A DNA stretch of 64,000 nt from Stutzerimonas stutzeri (GCF_002890915.1 NZ_POUT01000002.1:620001-684000); one strand, 5' to 3'. Shown: positions 44,738-54,676, counted from the first letter of the stretch. Notes: generated by a model from the sequence alone, not told the origin. Numbers and translations: made by a program.

Positions 44738-45679
44738 ATGCCCTTTATTGCGACCCTGACCCTCAACCCGGCGATGGATCTTTCGGTCGGTACGGCCCGG
44801 GTGGTGAGTACCGACAAGCTGCGTTGCTCGCTGCCGCGCCATGATCCGGGGGGCGGCGGCATCAATGTCGCGCGGGTGGTCAAGACGCTGGGCGGCAAGG
44901 CGCTGGCTATCTACCCCTCGGGTGGCCCCTTTGGCGAGTTGCTGCAGCGTTCGCTGGACGAACTCGGCCTGGTGCACAGGCCGGTGCCGATCAGGGGCGA
45001 CACGCGGGAAAGTTTTACCGTGGACGAGGTGGAGACGGGGCTGCAATACCGTTTCGTGCTGCCCGGGCCATCGCTCGCGGCGGAGGAATTGCAGCGCTGC
45101 CTGGATACCGTGGCGGCACTGCATCCCGCGCCGCAGTATCTGGTACTCAGCGGCAGCTTTCCGCCCGGGGTGGCCGTCGACTTCTTCGATGAGCTGCTGC
45201 TGCTGGCGCGGCGCATCGGCGCCCGGCTGGTGGTGGACCTGTCCGGTGAGCCCCTGGCGCATGCGGCCAGCCAGGGAGGGGCCTACCTGATGAAGCCGAG
45301 TCTCAACGAACTGTCCAGCCTGATGGGCTATCCGGTGGTAGGCGAGGCCCAGCAGGAGGAGGCGCTGCGCAGCCTGATACAGCGGGGCTGTGCCGAGATC
45401 GTGGTGCTGTCGCTGGGCGCGGAGGGCGCGTTAGTCGCCTGCGACGGGTATCTGCAGCGGATAGCTTCGCCACAGGTTCCGGTGACCAGCGCGGTAGGCG
45501 CGGGCGACAGCATGCTCGGGGCCATCGTCCTGGCGCTGGCCGAAGGCCGTGAACTCGGCGATGCCGTGCGTTGCGGCGTTGCCGCCGGCGCCGCAACGGT
45601 GATGCGCCCGGGGACCGAGCTTTGCCACCGCGAGGATGTGCAGCGGCTGCTTGCCGGACTCGGCTGCTCGGACCGCTAG
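44738..45679 (+). CDS. pfkB: PfkB-family sugar-phosphate kinase (6-phosphofructokinase 2-like)
   Basis: 313 residues. The N-terminal TLTLNPAMDLSVG and the block DKLRCSLPRHDPGGGGINVA closely resemble E. coli Pfk-2 (which, as I recall it, reads GKLRCTAPVFEPGGGGINVA) more than FruK or LacC. The catalytic Asp is in the C-terminal GAGDSML. It would phosphorylate fructose-6-phosphate, or a related sugar phosphate, with ATP. Start at 44738 follows ACGAGGAACGAGCG and puts the beta-strand TLTLNP at the proper place. Divergent from nasA and not in an obvious sugar operon. Substrate should be treated as probable. Confidence 0.8.
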   Translation: MPFIATLTLNPAMDLSVGTARVVSTDKLRCSLPRHDPGGGGINVARVVKTLGGKALAIYPSGGPFGELLQRSLDELGLVHRPVPIRGDTRESFTVDEVETGLQYRFVLPGPSLAAEELQRCLDTVAALHPAPQYLVLSGSFPPGVAVDFFDELLLLARRIGARLVVDLSGEPLAHAASQGGAYLMKPSLNELSSLMGYPVVGEAQQEEALRSLIQRGCAEIVVLSLGAEGALVACDGYLQRIASPQVPVTSAVGAGDSMLGAIVLALAEGRELGDAVRCGVAAGAATVMRPGTELCHREDVQRLLAGLGCSDR

Positions 45680-45710
45680 TAGGGCTTGCGCCATGTGCTG
45701 CAGCCGCAGG

Positions 45711-45849
45711 TCGGGTTGGGCCGCGCAGCGGCAAAGCCCGAGATCACACGGAGCCAAGGCCGGTTCCCGCGCGCCGGGGAAAATCCATCTTTACGAATGT
45801 GTCGCCTGGGGCCTCGCTCGTTGGGCTTCGCAGGCTCAACCCAACCTAC
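45711..45849. repeat. Family A REP-like repeats, divergent pair
   Basis: A degraded unit (GTCGGGTTGGGCCGCGCAGC...AAAGCCCG, about 45711-45740) and a good inverse unit (CGTTGGGCTTCGCAGGCTCA...CCAACCTAC, about 45820-45849) lie between the convergent pfkB and nasT genes. Confidence 0.7.
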
Positions 45850-45897
45850 AAATTTGTGGGGGCTTCAGGTTTCAGGACGCCCTGCAGCCCGGCACCT

Positions 45898-46476
45898 TCA
45901 CTGCCCGAGCAATTCGTTCATTGCGATGATCTGTTCGGCGACCTGGATCAGCTTCTGCTGGCGGCTCATCGCCTGCCGGCGCATGAGGGTATAGGCTTCT
46001 TCCTCCTTGCAGTCGCGCATCTTCATCAGCATGCCCTTGGCCAGTTCGATGCGCTTGCGCTCGGCCAGTTGCTGCTCGCGTGCCTGCAATTGCGCGCGGA
46101 TGGCCTGGTCGCTCTCGAAGCGGGCCATGGCCACCTCGAGGATCGGCTTCAGGCGCTGGGCCTGGATGCCCTCGACGATATAGGCGCTGACGCCGGCGCG
46201 GATCGCCTGGCGCATGGCGGCCGGGTCGCTGTCGTCGGTGAACATGACGATGGGCCGCGGCTGGTCGCGCGTGACCAGCACCACCTGCTCCATGACGTCG
46301 CGGCCGGGCGAGTCGGTGTCGATCAGCACCACGTCCGGGCGAACCGCTTCCACCCGTTCGGGCAGATCGATGGTCAGGCCGGACTCTTCGATGACCTCGA
46401 AGCCGGCCTCGATCAGGGCGTTCTTCAGCCGGCCGACCTTACGCGGGGTGTCGTCGATGAGGAGAATGCGCAACAT
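45898..46476 (-). CDS. nasT: NasT: response-regulator-like antiterminator with ANTAR domain
   Basis: 192 residues. An N-terminal receiver-like domain (LLIDDTPRKVGRL; possible Asp53 in LIDTDSPG) and a C-terminal ANTAR RNA-binding domain (about 125-190: RKRIELAKGMLMKMRDCKEEEAYTLMRRQAM in outline). Established model: NasS holds NasT until nitrate or nitrite binds NasS, then NasT binds leader RNA and permits readthrough. The leaders of nirB and nasA in this window are the obvious targets. Start ATG at 46476 with GGAG upstream, 11 bases after the nasS stop. Confidence 0.94.
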   Translation of the reverse strand: MLRILLIDDTPRKVGRLKNALIEAGFEVIEESGLTIDLPERVEAVRPDVVLIDTDSPGRDVMEQVVLVTRDQPRPIVMFTDDSDPAAMRQAIRAGVSAYIVEGIQAQRLKPILEVAMARFESDQAIRAQLQAREQQLAERKRIELAKGMLMKMRDCKEEEAYTLMRRQAMSRQQKLIQVAEQIIAMNELLGQ

Positions 46477-46487
46477 GCCGATCTCCT

Positions 46488-47708
46488 TCAGGGTGCCGGC
46501 GCCACGGCGCTGTCGGCCATGGCGTGCAGGGCGAAGCTGCGGGCGTAGCCAGCGGGGTCGCTGCCGTCCCAGTGGCTGCCATCCATCAGGGTGGAGGTAC
46601 GCATCGGGCTTTCGGGAACGGCGATGCCCAGGGCGCTGGCGGCCTGCCGGTAGAGGGTGGTCTGTTGCACGGTGCGGGCGACGGCGAGGTAGTCGGGATC
46701 CTCGCGCAGCAGGCCCCAGCGCCGCAGCTGGGTCATGAACCAGAGGCCATCGGAGTGATAGGGCATGTTCACCGTGCCTTCGGCGAAGAAGCGCAGGGGG
46801 TGGGCGTCCTGCCAGGTATTGCCGAGGCCGTCCTGGTACAGGCCGAGAAAGCGCGGTTCGATGGAGGCCAGCGGAGCGTCGACATATTCGTGCCCGGCGA
46901 TCAACTGGGCCGTGCTGCGGCGGTTTTCCTGGTTCTGGTCGATGAAGCGGCTGGCTTCGAGCACCGCCATCACCAATGCGCGCGCGGTGTTGGGGTACTG
47001 CTCGATGAACGCGCGGGTGCAGCCGAGGACCTTTTCCGGGTGATCCGGCCAGATCGATTGGCTGGTCGCCAGGGTAAAGCCGGCATTCTCGACGATCGCC
47101 TGGGCGCCCCAGGGTTCGCCGGCACAGAAACCGTCGATGCGTCCCGCGCGCAGGTGGGCGACCATCTGCGATGGCGGCACCACCAGGGTCCGGACATCTT
47201 CCAGCGGATGAATGCCGTAGGCGGCCAGCCAGTAATACAGCCAGAGGGCGTGGGTGCCGGTGGGAAACGTCTGGGCGAGGGTGATACGTGCACCGCTTTG
47301 GCGCACGCAGGCGCGCAATGCCTCGGGAGTGGTCACGCCGGCGGCCTTCAATGGTGCAGAGAGGCTGATGCTCTGGCCGTTCTGCGCCAGCCCCATGAGG
47401 ACGGCCATGTCCACCGCCGGGCTGCCGCCGATGCCCAGGTGCACCGCATAGATCAGCCCGTACAACCCATGGGCCGCGTCCAGTTCGCCGCCAATCAGCT
47501 TGTCGCGCAGGCCCGACCAGGAATTCTGCCGGTGCAGGTTGAGGGTCAGGCCGAACGGCTGGGCGAAGCCCTGGGTGGCGGCGACGATCAGCGATGCGGC
47601 GTCGGTCAGGGGCAGGAAGCCGAGATTGACCGTGCTCTTTTCCGGTGCGTCGCTGCCGGCGACCCAGGCCAGGGCATCGTGGCGGGGCGCTGTGGGGGAA
47701 TCGGTCAT
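46488..47708 (-). CDS. nasS: NasS: cytoplasmic nitrate/nitrite-sensing protein
   Basis: 406 residues. It is homologous to the nitrate-binding proteins of ABC importers (NrtA/NasF): VNLGFLPLTDAASLIVAATQGF, the RQNSWSGLRDKLIGGELDAAHGL binding region, and AGEPWGAQAI. It has no signal peptide, so it acts inside the cell as a sensor, not a transport component. No ABC transporter genes follow it. Start ATG at 47708 (MTDSPTAPRH); upstream in-frame residues are non-coding. First gene of the nasS-nasT operon. Confidence 0.93.
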   Translation of the reverse strand: MTDSPTAPRHDALAWVAGSDAPEKSTVNLGFLPLTDAASLIVAATQGFAQPFGLTLNLHRQNSWSGLRDKLIGGELDAAHGLYGLIYAVHLGIGGSPAVDMAVLMGLAQNGQSISLSAPLKAAGVTTPEALRACVRQSGARITLAQTFPTGTHALWLYYWLAAYGIHPLEDVRTLVVPPSQMVAHLRAGRIDGFCAGEPWGAQAIVENAGFTLATSQSIWPDHPEKVLGCTRAFIEQYPNTARALVMAVLEASRFIDQNQENRRSTAQLIAGHEYVDAPLASIEPRFLGLYQDGLGNTWQDAHPLRFFAEGTVNMPYHSDGLWFMTQLRRWGLLREDPDYLAVARTVQQTTLYRQAASALGIAVPESPMRTSTLMDGSHWDGSDPAGYARSFALHAMADSAVAPAP

Positions 47709-47775
47709 GCTGGCTGCCTTGTGAAATGCGCGAATACGCCGCGGGTTGATGGCGGCGCAGGGGTTGCCGTGAACG

Positions 47776-47793
47776 TAGCAAGCGATATGCCAG
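47776..47793 (-). promoter_or_regulatory. Sigma-54-type promoter of nasS-nasT
   Basis: Minus strand CTGGCATATCGCTTGCTA: GG and GC 10 bases apart, with TGGCA and TTGCT halves. Predicted start about 47766, 58 bases before nasS. No NtrC dyad was recognised upstream and there is no leader terminator. Confidence 0.6.
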
Positions 47794-47812
47794 GGCTGGA
47801 TCCAGCTAGTGG

Positions 47813-47908
47813 GCATTCCGTAGGCGCCAGCTTGCTGGCGAGCTTTGCTTCCTGCATCGCCGGATCGCCGGATCGCCGGCAAGCTGGTTCCTGCGGGACG
47901 GTGAAAGG
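47813..47908. repeat. REP-like inverted repeat, family D
   Basis: CCGTAGGCGCCAGCTTGCTGGCGAG is mirrored by CGCCGGCAAGCTGGTTCCTGCGGG around a core containing GATCGCCGGATCGCCGG, a tandem 8-base duplication. It separates the nasST promoter from the end of the Bat operon. Confidence 0.65.
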
Positions 47909-47926
47909 CTACGCTGATATGCCGTG

Positions 47927-49555
47927 TCAGCGCGGATACAGCGGTGGCAGGGCGCCTTGCTCCTGTTCGCCGCCCGGGTTGGCTGCCGCTGGCAGCGCCT
48001 GGACCGCCTGCCACAGCGCTTCGCCTTGCCAGCGTTGGCCGGTTTCGCTGTACAGCGCGCCGTTGAGGCCGTCCAGTGCGTCGGACAGCGGCACGAAGCG
48101 CGCGGCCATGTCGGCGAGGGTTTCCGGTTGCTGGCGTGCCCAGGCGTCCAATGCCTGGCGCGTGGCCTGGGGATCGTTGGCTTGGCAGGCGCGGCGCAGG
48201 TCGTCGAGCAGGCTGCGCGGCGTCGGTCCGGTCTGGAGGGCACGTTGCACGGCCGGCTGCCGCCGTGCATGCAGCCACAGTGCGAAGCCGGCCAGGGTGC
48301 TGGCCGCGAGCAGTGCCGTGCTCAGCTGCCATGGCCAGAGCAGTGGCGGCTCGGCGCTGGATTGGACCATGATCGGGTGCTCGGCTGGCGGCTGCAGCAG
48401 GTCCGGATTGTCGGCGACCTGCAGCCTGCGTTCGGCCAAGGCGGTGCGCTCCAGCCGGTCCTCGACGGTGTTCCACCAGACCACTTCCAGCGCCGGTAGC
48501 TGCAGGCTGCCGCTACGGGTGGGAATCAGCGCTTCGCGTTGTTCCCGGCTGCCGACGATGCCTGACGGGGCCACTTCGTTGGCGAGGCTGGGCTGGTCCG
48601 GATAGCGCCGCAGTTCGGCGCTTTGCGGCGAGCCGATGGCTGGCAACTGGGTGCTGGTCAGGCCCTCGGCCTTGAGCAGCAGGCTGCGAGTCAGCGATTG
48701 GCCGGCCTGGGCCCGGTCCGGTTCGGGGCTCCAGGCTTCCACCAGCGTGAGGCTGCGTGCAGGCAGCCAGGGGGCATCGGCGGGATAGTCCGCGGGCTTG
48801 CCCTTGACGTGCAGCGGGATGCTCGGAGATCTGACCTGGGTCGAGCGGCCCGGGCGCGGGCCGAACAGCGAGTCGTTGCCGGCCGCCACGGTGGTGGCGC
48901 TGAAGAGTTGGGCGGGGATGACCAGCTCGCCGCTTTTCTGCGGGAACAGCGCATAGCGCACCTCGATGACGCCATGGCGGATGCCATTGATGGTCTTTTC
49001 GTAGGTGCGTGGCTCGCCGAGGCGCTCCACCAGTGCGTCGGGCATCTGCAGGGGCGACAGGCTGCTGTCGTCGTACAGCGAGACCGAGTGATAGATGCGC
49101 AGGGTGAGGGTGACCTGGGCCTGCACGTAGACGCTGTCCTGGTCGAGGCTGGCATCGATGAAGATCGGCGCCAACTGGTCGTTCGCATCCGTGGCCCGCG
49201 ATTCCTGTACCAGCAGGGTGATCGGCTCGCTGCGCCAGTCGCCGAGTTGCAGCGGCGGGATGATGACGTAGCCGGTCTGTCGCGGGCGCAGCGTGATCAG
49301 CCAGCGGGTGATCGCCCGGGTCTCGCCGTTGCTGCTGGACAACTGGTTGACCTGGCGTGTGTCGAAGATTTCGAACAGCTGTTCCAAGGGCTGCAGGTCG
49401 GGCCGGCCGAACACCGTATTGCCCTGGGATTCGAGGCTCAGCTCGAAGGTTTCATCGATATTCAGCTGGGTGCGGTCCACTCGGGCAAGCAGCCCTGATG
49501 CGCCGGCCTGGGCGGCGAGCACGCTGAGCAGAAGAAGAATCATCAGGCGCATCAT
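47927..49555 (-). CDS. batD: BatD family protein
   Basis: 542 residues. Signal peptide MMRLMILLLLSVLAAQAGAS, then a long periplasmic beta-rich region of repeated immunoglobulin-like domains (LNIDETFELSLESQG; VYVQAQVTLTLRIYHSV), and a helix near residue 420 (WQLSTALLAASTLAGFALWL) followed by a cytoplasmic tail. This is the oxygen-tolerance BatD layout. The start ATG at 49555 overlaps the stop of the preceding BatB/C gene (ATGA). Last gene of the MoxR-Bat operon; function in pseudomonads is not established. Confidence 0.9.
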   Translation of the reverse strand: MMRLMILLLLSVLAAQAGASGLLARVDRTQLNIDETFELSLESQGNTVFGRPDLQPLEQLFEIFDTRQVNQLSSSNGETRAITRWLITLRPRQTGYVIIPPLQLGDWRSEPITLLVQESRATDANDQLAPIFIDASLDQDSVYVQAQVTLTLRIYHSVSLYDDSSLSPLQMPDALVERLGEPRTYEKTINGIRHGVIEVRYALFPQKSGELVIPAQLFSATTVAAGNDSLFGPRPGRSTQVRSPSIPLHVKGKPADYPADAPWLPARSLTLVEAWSPEPDRAQAGQSLTRSLLLKAEGLTSTQLPAIGSPQSAELRRYPDQPSLANEVAPSGIVGSREQREALIPTRSGSLQLPALEVVWWNTVEDRLERTALAERRLQVADNPDLLQPPAEHPIMVQSSAEPPLLWPWQLSTALLAASTLAGFALWLHARRQPAVQRALQTGPTPRSLLDDLRRACQANDPQATRQALDAWARQQPETLADMAARFVPLSDALDGLNGALYSETGQRWQGEALWQAVQALPAAANPGGEQEQGALPPLYPR

Positions 49556-51252
49556 CGGTTCACTTCCTGGCGCTTGCGTTGTTCGTAGAGGAACTTGCGC
49601 CGCAGCAGCTCGCCGGGGTCGTCCGGGATCTGCCGCAACCATTGTTCCGTGGCCTGCTGGCGCTCCATGTCGGGCAGCGCCTCGTCCTGCCCCCGGGGTC
49701 GTGCGGCAGCCGGCTGCGGCTCGTCCGGTTGCTCGCCGGCAGGGCTTGGTGATGAGGCATCGTCGCGGCTCTCGCGGGGCGGTTCGTCGTTGGCATTTTC
49801 CGGTGGCGGCGGCTTGGTCTCGGTGCTTCCTTGCGGTTGCTGCGCACTGGCTTGCGATTCGGCGGCTCGAGAATCTTCCTGCGGCTGTTGCTGGCGTTGC
49901 CGCAGCAGCTCTTCGACCAGTGCCTTGTTGCGCTGCGCCACCTGCAGGTCGGGTTGCAGTTCCAGCGCTTGATCGTAGGCCTCGATGGCCGCCTCGAAGG
50001 CTTCGCTACGGGCCAGGGCATTGCCGCGGTTGTAATGGTCGGCGGCGCTGCGGCCTTCGGCGAACAGCTTGGCCGCGGCGGGATAGTCGCCGGCCCGGTA
50101 GCGGGCGATCGCCTGCCAGCGGCGATCGGTGAAGCGTTCGGCGGCTCGCTCCGGTTGCTGTGCCTCGAGCAGGCGCCGGCCCTGCTGGTCGGGGCGCAAC
50201 CAGAAATCCTCGATCTCTAAGGCGCTGGCCGGCTGCGGCTGCAGCAGCAACAGCGGCAGGCAGAACAGCCAGCCGCGGCGGCCGGCACAGGCGGCCAGCA
50301 GGAGCAGGGGCAGCAGCAGCCAGTGGCCCTGATCCAGCCAGGCCTCGAGGCGGGTGACATCGTCGTGCTGCAGCAGCGCACCGGTTGCATCGAGCAGGCC
50401 GAGGGCCATCAGGTCGGCGTCGCCCAGGCGCGCCTGCTGGTAGCGCCCGCCCAGCTCGCTGGCGAAGCGGCGCAGGCCGGCATGGTCGAGGCGGGGAATC
50501 AGGATCGCGCCCTGTTCGTCCTTGAGGAAACTGCCGTTCTCTCCGGCGATCGGCGCCCCCTGTTCGGTGCCGACGCCGAGGATCAGCAGACGCTGGCCCT
50601 GGCCGCGCATGAGCGTGGCGATGCCGCTGCGTTCCTGTTCGTCCAGGCTGCTGCCGATCAGCAACAGTCGGCCCTGGCCCTGGCCGGCCTGCTCCAGTAG
50701 TGCAAGGCCCTGGGCGGCCGCCAGGTCGGCGCGCTGCCCGGGCTCGGGCATCAGCGCCGGGCGAAGGGCCGCGAGCAGGTTGCGCGTGGTAGCCAGGTCG
50801 TCCGACAGCGGCACCAGCGTGTGCGCGCTGCCGGCATAGACCACCACGGCGGTCTGCACGTCCCGCCGGCTTTCCAGCAGGTCGAGCAGCTTGCGCTTGG
50901 CCTGGTCCAGCCGCGTCGGGGGGGCATCGCCGGCGAGCATGGCGGGGGTCAGTTCCAGCAGCACGACCAGCGGGTCGGAGCGTTTCAGGCTGGGCTGCTC
51001 GAGCCGCTGCCAACTGGGCCCGAGCAGCGCCAGTACGGCCAGCAGCCAGGCCAGACCCAGGGCGATCCACGGCAGGCGGCTGTTGCGCAGCCGGCCGCGG
51101 GTCAGCAGGGCGGCATGGAAGGGCTCGGGCAGTAGGCGTTGCCAGCGGCCAACCTGTCGCTGCCGATGCCAGAGGCGCCACAGCAGCCAGAGCAGCAGCG
51201 GAACGACCAGCAGCCAGGAAGGCCGCAGCAGATGCGGCAGCCAGTCGCTCAT
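49552..51252 (-). CDS. BatB/BatC fusion: VWA-like domain plus TPR, degenerate MIDAS
   Basis: 566 residues. Two N-terminal helices, a VWA-like domain about 90-290, a membrane helix pair (LLLPLLLLAACAGRRGWLFCLPLLLL), then TPR repeats (DHYNRGNALARSEAFEAAIEAYDQALEL) and a long Gln/Pro/Glu-rich low-complexity tail. The metal site, normally DxSxS, reads ELTPA (100-104), so Mg2+ coordination is probably lost, unlike BatA next door. Start ATG at 51252 overlaps the batA stop; the longer in-frame extension is the shadow of batA. It joins what are separate BatB and BatC proteins in Bacteroides. Confidence 0.88.
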   Translation of the reverse strand: MSDWLPHLLRPSWLLVVPLLLWLLWRLWHRQRQVGRWQRLLPEPFHAALLTRGRLRNSRLPWIALGLAWLLAVLALLGPSWQRLEQPSLKRSDPLVVLLELTPAMLAGDAPPTRLDQAKRKLLDLLESRRDVQTAVVVYAGSAHTLVPLSDDLATTRNLLAALRPALMPEPGQRADLAAAQGLALLEQAGQGQGRLLLIGSSLDEQERSGIATLMRGQGQRLLILGVGTEQGAPIAGENGSFLKDEQGAILIPRLDHAGLRRFASELGGRYQQARLGDADLMALGLLDATGALLQHDDVTRLEAWLDQGHWLLLPLLLLAACAGRRGWLFCLPLLLLQPQPASALEIEDFWLRPDQQGRRLLEAQQPERAAERFTDRRWQAIARYRAGDYPAAAKLFAEGRSAADHYNRGNALARSEAFEAAIEAYDQALELQPDLQVAQRNKALVEELLRQRQQQPQEDSRAAESQASAQQPQGSTETKPPPPENANDEPPRESRDDASSPSPAGEQPDEPQPAAARPRGQDEALPDMERQQATEQWLRQIPDDPGELLRRKFLYEQRKRQEVNR

Positions 51253-52268
51253 CGACGCTGCTCCCGAAGCCAGGCGAGGTGCTGCAACGGCGCGCTCCAC
51301 AGGTTGGCGGCCACCAGCAGCAGGCTGATCAGCAGTGCCGCCGCGAGCGGCCAGACGTATAGCGCTTCGGCGAGGCGTGCCTGGGTCGGTTGCTGGGCGG
51401 CCGGCTCGAGGCGATCGAGGGTTTCGCCGATCGCTTCGAGTTCGGCGCTGGTGCGCGCCCGGAAGTATTCGCCGCCGGTGCGCTCGGCGATGGCGCGCAG
51501 CGTCGGTTCGTCCAGCTCCAGCCCGGGGTTGAAGCCGAAACGGCTGAGTACGCCGCCTTCCTCGGCATCGGCGCCGATGCCGATGGTGTGGATGCGCACG
51601 CCTTCCTCGGCGGCCAGGGTCGCCGCCAGCAGGGGCTCGATTTCGCCACCGTTGTTGGCGCCATCGGTGACCAGGACCAGTACTCGGCTGTCGGCCGGCC
51701 GCTCGCGCAGGCGCTTGACCGCCAGGCCGATGGCGTCGCCGATGGCGGTATTGCTGCCGGCGATGCCCACCAGCGCTTCGTCGAGCCAGATGCGTACGGT
51801 GCGCCGGTCGAAGGTCAGCGGTGCCTGCAGGTAGGCCTTGCTGCCGAACAGGATCAGGCCGACGCGATCGCCGTGGCGTTGCTCGATGAAGTCGCCGAGC
51901 AGGCGCTTGACCAGTTCCAGGCGGGTGATTTCCTCGTCGTCCCAGTGCATGTCGGGGTAATCCATCGAGCCGGAGACATCCACCGCCACCAGCAGGTCGC
52001 GGCCGCTGACGGGCAGCGGCAGGGGTTCGCCGAGCCATTGCGGGCGGGCCGCGGCGAACAGCAACAGCAACCAGACGGTCAGGTAGGGCAACTGCTGGCG
52101 CCAGGCGGGCAGGGCAACGCGGGCGCGCCGGCCGGAAAGGCTTTGCAGCTCGTCGAGGAAGCTCACCTTCAGGGCCGCCTCGCCGCTGTCGGCGGCCGGC
52201 AGCAGCCCGCGCAGCAGCCAGGGCAGCGGCAGCAGCAGGAAGACCCAGGGCCAGGCCAGCTCAAACAT
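51249..52268 (-). CDS. batA: BatA: VWA-domain membrane protein
   Basis: 339 residues. Two N-terminal helices (about 5-22 and 60-74), a VWA domain with an intact MIDAS (DVSGS at 97-101, the Thr in GSNTAIGDAIG, Asp in LVTDGANNGG), and a C-terminal helix (PLAAALLISLLLVAANLW). The VWA domain should face the periplasm or cytoplasm according to helix number; I infer periplasm. Its start overlaps the end of the DUF4381 gene by 8 bases. Probably receives the action of the MoxR ATPase on its VWA fold. Confidence 0.93.
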   Translation of the reverse strand: MFELAWPWVFLLLPLPWLLRGLLPAADSGEAALKVSFLDELQSLSGRRARVALPAWRQQLPYLTVWLLLLFAAARPQWLGEPLPLPVSGRDLLVAVDVSGSMDYPDMHWDDEEITRLELVKRLLGDFIEQRHGDRVGLILFGSKAYLQAPLTFDRRTVRIWLDEALVGIAGSNTAIGDAIGLAVKRLRERPADSRVLVLVTDGANNGGEIEPLLAATLAAEEGVRIHTIGIGADAEEGGVLSRFGFNPGLELDEPTLRAIAERTGGEYFRARTSAELEAIGETLDRLEPAAQQPTQARLAEALYVWPLAAALLISLLLVAANLWSAPLQHLAWLREQRR

Positions 52269-52755
52269 GCTTGCGGATCCAGGTATCGACGGCCTGCTCG
52301 AGGCCGTCGATGGCCTTGTCGTCCAGCCGGCATTCGGCGCGGTAGGCGCCTTCGACGAGCACCATCCAGCGGGTCAGGCCGGCCGCCGGACAGCGGTTGT
52401 CGAGGAATGCCAGCCAGGCGCGCCCGCTCAGCGTATGCGGATGATCGTCGGGGTAGCGGATGCGACACAGCCGCTTGAGCAGGGCGTTGAGCTGTTGCAG
52501 CCAGTGGCTGGCCGGCTGGCCGCCGTAGGGCTTGCTCAGGCGCGCCAGCTCATCGAGGGCCTCCTGGCGCTGCGGGTCCAAGGGCGGTTCGTTCGCCGTG
52601 CGGGGCTTGTGTCGCGGCAGATGACGGAGCAGTTGCCAGAGCGCCCCGAGGGCGAGCGCCAGCAGCAGCCCCAGCAACCACCAGCCAGGTGCCGGCGGCC
52701 ACCAGGAGATCGGTGCCGGCTCGATCAGCGGCGCCAGTTGGTCGAGCGAGTTCAT
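52261..52755 (-). CDS. DUF4381 family membrane protein
   Basis: 164 residues. An N-terminal proline-rich stretch (LIEPAPISWWPPAPGWWLLG) leads into one membrane helix (LLGLLLALALGALWQLL), then a cytoplasmic helical domain with LNALLKRLCRIRYP and AWLAFLD. This small protein is regularly found between DUF58 and BatA in proteobacterial MoxR operons. Start overlaps the DUF58 stop (ATGA, 52752-52755). Function unknown. Confidence 0.88.
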   Translation of the reverse strand: MNSLDQLAPLIEPAPISWWPPAPGWWLLGLLLALALGALWQLLRHLPRHKPRTANEPPLDPQRQEALDELARLSKPYGGQPASHWLQQLNALLKRLCRIRYPDDHPHTLSGRAWLAFLDNRCPAAGLTRWMVLVEGAYRAECRLDDKAIDGLEQAVDTWIRKHV

Positions 52756-53716
52756 GGCCGGGCGCTCGGGTGCTGCACGCTCAGATACTCGCGTAACTGT
52801 TCGACCAGATCGTAGTGGGTGTCGAGCGGCATCAGGGGCACCCGCAGGCGGTCGGCCAGTCGCTGCCAGCGGGCGCTGCGGGCTTCGCCTTGCTGGCGGT
52901 AGCGCTGGTGCAGGGCGGCATCCTGGGTATCCAGCTCCAGATGGGCGTCGTCCTGGCTGAAACGCAGCAGGCCGGCGGCGGGCAAGGCGTGGTCGAGTGG
53001 GTCGAACAGCGGCAGCAGTAACAGGTCGACATGACGCGCCAGCAGGCTCAGCTGTTGCTCGGCGGCATCGCTCAGGGCCCGCTCGTCGCAGAGAATCACC
53101 GAGAGGCTGCCGGGGCGCAGCACCTCGCGTGCCCGGCGCAATGCGAGGCTGAAGGCCTCCGGGTCGATGGGACTTTGCGGGTTCAGCTGGCGGTTGGCCC
53201 TGGCCAGCCGGTCCAGCAGCTGCAACAGGCTCTGCTTGCTGCGCCGCGGTTTGATTTCCTGCTGTTCGGCGCTACCGAAAACCAACCCGCCGACCCGGTC
53301 GTTGTGGCTCAGCGCCGCCCAACCGATCAGGCTCGCGGCGCGCGCCGCGAGCACCGACTTGAAGGCGCGGCCACTGCCGAAGAACAGGCGCCGGCTCTGT
53401 TCGGCGATGATGTAGATCGGCCGCTCGCGTTCCTCGTGGAAGAGCTTGGTATGCGGCTCCTGGGTACGCGCGGTGACCCGCCAGTCGATGGTGCGCACAT
53501 CATCGCCGGCCTGGTAGATGCGCACCTGGTCGAAGTCCACGCCGCGGCCGCGCAGCTTGGAATGGTGCAGGCCCACCAGCGGGCTGCGCCGGTGCGGTGT
53601 CGAGAACAGCGGGACTTCGCGGACCCGGTGGCGAATGTCGATGAGCTCGGCCAGGGTCACGCGGACGCCGGCCTCGTTTTCCAGCGGCAGTCCAGCGTCG
53701 CGAGCCTGCGCCTGCA

Positions 53717-53717
<1 letters not shown>
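52752..53717 (-). CDS. DUF58 family protein
   Basis: 321 residues. The family signature is clear: GLHHSKLRGRGVDFDQVRIYQAGDDVRTIDWRVTAR in outline, followed by the VWA-like core beginning PIYIIAEQSRRLFFGS. No membrane segment is visible in this short form. DUF58 proteins nearly always accompany MoxR ATPases and are candidate partners or clients. Start ATG at 53717 overlaps the moxR stop; upstream in-frame codons belong to the moxR shadow. Confidence 0.92.
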
Positions 53718-54676
<959 letters not shown>

